From: Lentibacillus siamensis
GTDB taxonomy: Bacteria > Bacillota > Bacilli > Bacillales > Amphibacillaceae
Direction: 5' to 3'
DNA length: 64,000 nucleotides
NCBI RefSeq assembly: GCF_039522605.1
Contig: NZ_BAAADS010000001.1
Span: 124,001 to 188,000, forward strand
Position numbers and translations under genes: made by a program. Positions 59,515 through 64,000 of the stretch are shown piece by piece; within the stretch, counting starts at the first letter, position 1; each line of letters begins with the position of its first letter. The notes under the pieces are model-generated. The model did no database searches, was not told the DNA's origin, and saw only the letters and a program-made list of their open reading frames with translations.

Positions 59515-60448
59515 TTGATGTTTCCTTCCTTTTTCGATTCTCCATCCGCTTCCAGACATATGCTACCGTCATCGTCAGCACGACAGCTGTGACAAACCGA
59601 ATCAGCAATAACGGCAGAACAGGTATTCCAAGCGGTATAAATACAAGTGTATCCTCCACAACCGCGTGGCATGAGACAAGAAAAATCAATGCCAGATACA
59701 TGTCGCGGCGGGAAACACCATCTTCCTCAACCGCCTGAATCATCATTCCGGCACCATAGGCAAGCCCAATCGTCAGCCCGGTCACAAGTGTCATCGAAGT
59801 GTTTTTTTCCATGCCAAGCAGTTTAGTAAAAGGGGTGAGTTTGTCAGAAATCAAGTCAAGCCAGCCGACTTCCCGGAAAAACTGCATGACCATCATCAGC
59901 GGAATTACGATTAGTGCGAGCTGTACCACAGCCAGCAGTGCAGTTTGCAAACCTTGCGTGATGATTTCACTCCAGCCGTCAGGTGATACTTCCGACGTGG
60001 ATATTAAACCATATTCCGCGATTTCCCCTCCGCCGCTCCAAAGCAGGTTAATCACAATCGCAGAAAAAATTGCCAATGAAATCCGAATCCCGGTAATCAG
60101 CCAGCCGTTCACCCCTGCTTTGGACGCTACTGTTGATTCAATAAACAGATTATGGGAAAAAGACATCATTACCGCCATAATAAAGACTTCTTTTAATGTA
60201 AAATCGAATGAAACGATGGCTGCAATTCCAGCGTACAGATTTAACGCATTCCCCAACACCAGCGGAACAGCTGCTTCCCCGGAAAGCCCAAGTAATGCCA
60301 TGAAAGGACTGATTTGTTCGATTATCCACGGCAGTACCGGTGTGTGTTGTAAAATCGTTACAATCAGGGTCACTGGAAAAATAACCTTTCCCAATGCCCA
60401 TGTCACCTTTAACCCCTGTTGCAATCCACGGAACAGTATTCCTTTCAC
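59489..60448 (-). CDS. nucleoside-recognition (Gate) domain membrane protein (YvoD-like)
   Basis: A 319-residue membrane protein with about nine helices and two Gate domains (GLSGEAAVPLVLGNALNLYA and TGLTIGLAYGAGMMIQAVEE). The transport substrate is unknown. The family is conserved in the hprK-lgt cluster of Bacillus. The start is GTG with GAAGGG upstream. Confidence 0.87.
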   Translation of the reverse strand: MKGILFRGLQQGLKVTWALGKVIFPVTLIVTILQHTPVLPWIIEQISPFMALLGLSGEAAVPLVLGNALNLYAGIAAIVSFDFTLKEVFIMAVMMSFSHNLFIESTVASKAGVNGWLITGIRISLAIFSAIVINLLWSGGGEIAEYGLISTSEVSPDGWSEIITQGLQTALLAVVQLALIVIPLMMVMQFFREVGWLDLISDKLTPFTKLLGMEKNTSMTLVTGLTIGLAYGAGMMIQAVEEDGVSRRDMYLALIFLVSCHAVVEDTLVFIPLGIPVLPLLLIRFVTAVVLTMTVAYVWKRMENRKRKETSNEHSYNTL

Positions 60449-60475
60449 TCAATCACCCTTCTTTCTGAAATGCTG

Positions 60476-61312
60476 TTATTTCTTAATTTTTTTACCGTTA
60501 TAGTGTCGTTCAGCCATTCCTGATACGCGACGGTAAATCATCAGACCAGCAACAAAAATAATCAGAACGACAGAAATAAACTGAGCCATGCGAATATCGG
60601 TTCCCGGAATATACAGGCTGTCCATTCGCATTCCTTCGATAAAAAAGCGACCCGCCGAATAGGCAATCACATAACTAAGGAACACTTCACCACGCAATGG
60701 ATTGTATCTGCGCAATACAAGCAAAAATACAAAAATCAGCAGATTCCAAAGCGACTCATACAAAAATGTCGGATGATACATGGTGCCTTCAATACACATT
60801 TGATTCATGATGAAATCCGGCAGGTACTGAAGGAAATTATTATATACTGCCTCTGACACGGGGCCGCCATGTGCCTCCTGGTTCATAAAGTTACCCCAGC
60901 GGCCGATCGCCTGACCTAGAATCAGACTTGGTGCGATGATATCAGCCAGTTGCCAGAATGATATTTTTTTAACACGTGTATAAATGATTGCCGTTAACAC
61001 GGAGCCAATCAGTGCACCATGAATCGCAATACCGCCTTCCCAGACAGCAAACACATCCCACCATGGAGCACCAGCATATCTGTCCCATTCAAACACCACA
61101 TAATAAATACGTGCAAACAGAATGGCAGCCGGAATGGCAAACACAATCAAATCAATAATCAGATCTTTATCAAGACCAAGCCTATCAGATTCTTTTGTTG
61201 CCAAATATAGACCTATAAATACACCAAACGCAATAATCACGCCATACCAATAAATTGTTAATGGACCAAGTTCAAGAAACACCCGATCCAATGATGGTGC
61301 ACTGCAACTCAA
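60476..61312 (-). CDS. lgt: prolipoprotein diacylglyceryl transferase
   Basis: A 278-residue membrane enzyme with about seven helices that adds diacylglycerol to the lipobox Cys of lipoproteins such as the peptide-binding protein of this window. LGPLTIYWYGVIIAFG, WEGGIAIHGALIG and the Lgt signature GQAIGRWGNFMNQEAHGG are intact. The start is TTG with AGGAG 9 nt upstream, 12 bp after hprK. Confidence 0.96.
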   Translation of the reverse strand: MSCSAPSLDRVFLELGPLTIYWYGVIIAFGVFIGLYLATKESDRLGLDKDLIIDLIVFAIPAAILFARIYYVVFEWDRYAGAPWWDVFAVWEGGIAIHGALIGSVLTAIIYTRVKKISFWQLADIIAPSLILGQAIGRWGNFMNQEAHGGPVSEAVYNNFLQYLPDFIMNQMCIEGTMYHPTFLYESLWNLLIFVFLLVLRRYNPLRGEVFLSYVIAYSAGRFFIEGMRMDSLYIPGTDIRMAQFISVVLIIFVAGLMIYRRVSGMAERHYNGKKIKK

Positions 61313-61324
61313 TACAACCAGCTC

Positions 61325-62260
61325 CTATTCTATTTCATCTTTTCCCTGATCAATCATGGTAGTCAGCCGTTCGGAAAATTCTTCCGCGGCATTCACACCC
61401 ATCCGCTTCAATCTGAAGTTCATTGCTGCCACTTCGATAATGACGGCAAGATTCCTTCCCGGACGAACCGGGATGGTGGCTTTCGGCAGACTAACATCCA
61501 TAATTTTCATTTTTTCTTCATCAATGCCGAGCCGGTCATACTGCTTATTCTGATCCCAGAGCTCCAGGTTAATAATAAGCGATATCTTTTTATAACTGCG
61601 AACAGCGCCAGCCCCAAATAAGGTCATGACATTAATAATCCCAAGTCCACGTATCTCCAGAAGATGCTCAATTAATGGCGGCGGATTTCCAATCAGCCGG
61701 TCATAATCCTCCTGACGAATTTCTACACTGTCATCCGCAATCAATCTGTGTCCACGCTTTACAAGTTCCAAAGCTGTTTCACTTTTACCAACACCGCTCT
61801 GTCCGGTTATCAGCACACCCACTCCATAAATATCAACCAGCACTCCATGGATCGCTGTGAACGGTGCAAATTTTGCCTCAAGATAGTTCGTCAGGCGGCT
61901 GATGACTCTGGTCGTCGTTCTTGGCGAATGCAAAATCGGCACTCCCGACTCATTCGCCGCATCGAGCATGGCCTGTGGAATTTCCATCCCTCTTGAAATA
62001 ACAATACCAGGTGTGATATCCGTACATAATTGTTCCATTCGTTCTTTTTTATTTGTATCACTTAAATCCAAAAAATACGCCATCTCCGTCTTGCCAATAA
62101 GCTGCAGACGTTCCCTTGGATAATAATTGAAATAGCCGGTCATCTCAATTCCCGGTCTTGAAATATCACTCGTTGTAATTTCTCTATGTATTCCATCTTC
62201 CCCTGCAACAAGGGTTAAATTGAAATTCTCCAGCAAATCTTTTGTCCGCACTTTTGCCAT
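61325..62260 (-). CDS. hprK: HPr kinase/phosphorylase
   Basis: A 311-residue bifunctional enzyme that phosphorylates Ser46 of HPr and Crh and removes it again by phosphorolysis. Walker A GQSGVGKS (153-160), catalytic His139 in TAIHGVLVD, ADDSVEI, and the capping signature LLEIRGLGIINVMTLFGAGA. It heads hprK-lgt-yvoD-ppaX-yvoF. Confidence 0.97.
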   Translation of the reverse strand: MAKVRTKDLLENFNLTLVAGEDGIHREITTSDISRPGIEMTGYFNYYPRERLQLIGKTEMAYFLDLSDTNKKERMEQLCTDITPGIVISRGMEIPQAMLDAANESGVPILHSPRTTTRVISRLTNYLEAKFAPFTAIHGVLVDIYGVGVLITGQSGVGKSETALELVKRGHRLIADDSVEIRQEDYDRLIGNPPPLIEHLLEIRGLGIINVMTLFGAGAVRSYKKISLIINLELWDQNKQYDRLGIDEEKMKIMDVSLPKATIPVRPGRNLAVIIEVAAMNFRLKRMGVNAAEEFSERLTTMIDQGKDEIE

Positions 62261-62405
62261 TTATTGTAACCTCCAGTTGATATCCCTGATACTGATGTTT
62301 ATTGTAGCATATTTTTGTCCATCTCTATACAGCCAAAGTTCGAATTGGATCGGTCTATTTTTCAAAAACGGACAGAAAAATAAATCGCAGGGCACACCAT
62401 ACGAT

Positions 62406-62768
62406 TTATCGCTCCGTTACTGTATCCCGTACCAGCCGGTTTAACAGTAAATTCAATATCGAAATAATAACTGCCGCAATGAATGCAGTACCGAATCCTT
62501 CTATCACAAAAGATTTATCCATAATTCCCTGTGTGATCATCAATGTAATTGCATTAATGACGAACAAGAACAGGCCAAGCGTCACAACCGTTATCGGCAG
62601 TGTCAATACAATCAGAATCGGCTTAACGATTACATTCAAAACAGCCAGAATAACACTGGCCAATAATGCTGTTCCAAAACCTTCAATATGAAACCCGTCG
62701 AATAATTGTGCGACGGCAATCAATGCAACCGCATTAAGCAAAATAGATATAAACCACCGAAGCAGCAT
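62406..62768 (-). CDS. phage holin family/YvlD-like membrane protein
   Basis: A 120-residue protein with four hydrophobic segments of the phage_holin_4_2 (YvlD) type: LRWFISILLNAVALIAVAQL, VKPILIVLTLPITVVTLGLF and a late LNLLLNRLV. It is not a phage gene here; it overlaps the PspC-like gene, as yvlC-yvlD do in B. subtilis next to hprK. A role in envelope stress is presumed. Confidence 0.88.
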   Translation of the reverse strand: MLLRWFISILLNAVALIAVAQLFDGFHIEGFGTALLASVILAVLNVIVKPILIVLTLPITVVTLGLFLFVINAITLMITQGIMDKSFVIEGFGTAFIAAVIISILNLLLNRLVRDTVTER

Positions 62769-62962
62769 TAGCGTACCTCCCGCTCAATTGGTATGACAAA
62801 AATGCAAATGATATACAAAATAATACCAAACGCTTCAAGCAGAATACTCACTGCGAATAGCAAGCGGATAATAGTCGGATCAATATGGAAATATTTTGCG
62901 ATGCCCGCACAAACACCCGCCAATATGCGATTTGACCCTGACCGGTAAAGTCGTTTGGACAT
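62768..62962 (-). CDS. PspC domain protein (YvlC-like)
   Basis: A 64-residue membrane protein: YRSGSNRILAGVCAGIAKYF then a helix (IIRLLFAVSILLEAFGIILY). This is the PspC domain, which in enterobacteria is part of phage-shock signalling. It overlaps yvlD by one base. The window also opens with a PspA-type gene at its far end, but the loci are separate. Confidence 0.92.
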   Translation of the reverse strand: MSKRLYRSGSNRILAGVCAGIAKYFHIDPTIIRLLFAVSILLEAFGIILYIICIFVIPIEREVR

Positions 62963-62982
62963 ATAAATCCGCTCTCACTTTG

Positions 62983-63654
62983 TTATTTCTCATAGTTCCA
63001 TATGAAAAAATGTTCTTTCCCCAAGTGCTTTTTAGCTTCTTCATGCATTTCACCATTTTGGTTACGGCTGTTCCGGATATTATTCAGCACTCCGCTTGCC
63101 TGGGATTTATGGGAAAGAATCGCTTCCATCTTTTCATCAAAAAACGATGCAACATCATTCTGAACTTCCGGTATACCGATTTCCTCATAATAATTGTTGG
63201 TAATCGCCTGCGCCCAAACAGTCGGACGTTCATCCGGGTCCATCAGCCGAACCGCTTCAACTGCGGCTGCTCCAAGCGCATTATGATCCGGATGTACCGC
63301 GTGTTCAGGATAATGCGTAATAACAAGACTTGGGTTAATTTCTTCCAGGATGCTTTTCAGATGCCTGGCAACTTCATCCCTGTCTTCAAATTCAAGCGTT
63401 TTGTCACGGTAGCCAAGCATACGCAAGTCTATATCCAGCTTCTTGCAAGCCTCCAGAAGTTCCTCCTTTCTGATTTCCGGAAGAACTTCCCGGTTGGCAA
63501 ATGTGGGATTCCCCATATTTCTGCCCATTTCGCCAAGTGTTCCGCATAAATACGTTACCGGTACACCTTCCCGACGAAATTTAGTAATCGTTCCAGCAGC
63601 ACCGAATGATTCATCATCCGGATGCGGATAGATAACTACAACATGTTTTTCCAC
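62983..63654 (-). CDS. bshB2: bacillithiol biosynthesis deacetylase BshB2
   Basis: A 223-residue zinc deacetylase of the PIG-L/LmbE family that removes acetyl from GlcNAc-malate in bacillithiol synthesis. Zinc site HPDDESFG at the N-terminus and EHAVHPDHNALG later; TLGEMGRNMGNP is conserved with B. subtilis YojG. The start is set at GTG 63654 by family length; GTG 63663 is possible. It follows the yojF gene as in B. subtilis. Confidence 0.92.
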   Translation of the reverse strand: MEKHVVVIYPHPDDESFGAAGTITKFRREGVPVTYLCGTLGEMGRNMGNPTFANREVLPEIRKEELLEACKKLDIDLRMLGYRDKTLEFEDRDEVARHLKSILEEINPSLVITHYPEHAVHPDHNALGAAAVEAVRLMDPDERPTVWAQAITNNYYEEIGIPEVQNDVASFFDEKMEAILSHKSQASGVLNNIRNSRNQNGEMHEEAKKHLGKEHFFIWNYEK

Positions 63655-63677
63655 CTGAATCACCTGATCCCTTCCCT

Positions 63678-64000
63678 TTAATACCGAAATGACGTCTCAC
63701 TGATTTCGAGCGAGACCATTAGCCGGCCTTCCCGATCATGCCCAGCAAGCAATAATTGATTATCGTTATGAATCGTCCAGTCCGTCAGGCCTTCCGCATA
63801 AATCCAACCGATTTCCATCTTTAAACCTGCACGGTATGTTTTTCCATTTCCAACGATTTTAGCCTGTGAAAAATTCACTTTCGCATTACGGATATACGCG
63901 CCAACCGTATATGCCTTATCATCAAAATGACTGGCATAAGCCCCATTTGTTGTTTCAAGATGAACATAAACATCCTTATTCACAAAATGCTCAAGCCACT
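63678..64000 (-). CDS. YojF family protein (DUF1806), 5' end outside the window
   Basis: 107 codons are visible and the frame stays open to the right edge (WLEHFVNKDVYVHLETTNGA), so the start lies beyond it. The family is about 116 residues long. DWTIHNDNQLLLAGHDREGR is a conserved stretch. Function unknown; constant neighbour of bshB2. Confidence 0.88.
   Translation of the reverse strand, partial: WLEHFVNKDVYVHLETTNGAYASHFDDKAYTVGAYIRNAKVNFSQAKIVGNGKTYRAGLKMEIGWIYAEGLTDWTIHNDNQLLLAGHDREGRLMVSLEISETSFRY

Noticed and set aside
62406..62768. Prophage holin suggesting phage DNA
   Set aside because: YvlD-type proteins share the holin-like fold but are core genes beside pspC/hprK; no other phage genes occur nearby.

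Overview
The window is chromosomal DNA of a low-GC, Gram-positive, spore-forming-type bacterium of the Bacillaceae. The gene order follows the Bacillus subtilis core closely: hprK-lgt-yvoD-ppaX-yvoF, trxB-yvcI-rapZ-yvcK-whiA-crh, cggR-gapA-pgk-tpiA-gpmI-eno, and secG-est-rnr-smpB-ssrA. The tmRNA tag (A)GKETNQPALAAA resembles the tag I recall for Oceanobacillus. I infer a halotolerant Virgibacillus/Oceanobacillus/Lentibacillus-like organism; the species cannot be fixed from the window.

Layout. 0-6 kb: start of a PspA/LiaH gene, small membrane protein, flavin monooxygenase with a DUF1836 gene, hemolysin III family protein, a MarR-MFS operon with a visible operator, and an M42 peptidase. 6-12 kb: accessory stretch with a DUF3231 gene, YjbQ, a cluster of decayed genes (GH18 fragment, frameshifted coiled-coil gene, and a two-gene unit ending in a truncated retropepsin-like gene) and an arsRBC operon. 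11.9-12.6 kb: ssrA (tmRNA), whose T-loop is interrupted by a 273-nt group I intron. 12.7-17.7 kb: smpB, ZIP transporter, rnr, est, secG. 17.8-22.3 kb: lysophospholipase-like hydrolase, ptsI, nitroreductase, nucleoside hydrolase. 22.6-31.5 kb: glycolytic operon with its repressor CggR, then a glutaredoxin-like gene and sigma-54 (rpoN). 31.7-37.7 kb: tRNA-Arg(CCG) and a five-gene peptide ABC transporter in app order. 38-40.6 kb: DUF6305-like exported protein with a histidine kinase and response regulator. 40.7-47.6 kb: clpP under CtsR, then crh-whiA-yvcK-rapZ-nudix and trxB. 48.3-51 kb: a LytTR regulator fused to a dead ABC-ATPase-like domain, next to an ABC exporter. 51-58.3 kb: glycerol/dihydroxyacetone cluster glpP-glpFK-dhaKLM-glpD. 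58.4-64 kb: yvoF-ppaX-yvoD-lgt-hprK, yvlDC, bshB2 and a partial yojF.

How the parts work together. Much of the window is carbon-control machinery: PtsI, Crh, HPr kinase HprK and PpaX make or read phosphorylated HPr/Crh. A perfect-match catabolite-responsive element sits on the glpF promoter. GlpK keeps the PTS-phosphorylated histidine, and DhaM needs PTS phosphate. GlpP can act on two leader terminators, before glpF and before glpD. CggR controls the glycolytic genes.

Intergenic DNA is unusually structured. There are five minisatellite arrays with 18-21-bp (mostly 20 or 21) spacing, some sharing units; four copies of a hairpin-bearing interspersed repeat; and several large perfect or nested inverted repeats. 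The strongest single finding is the intron in the tmRNA T-loop.
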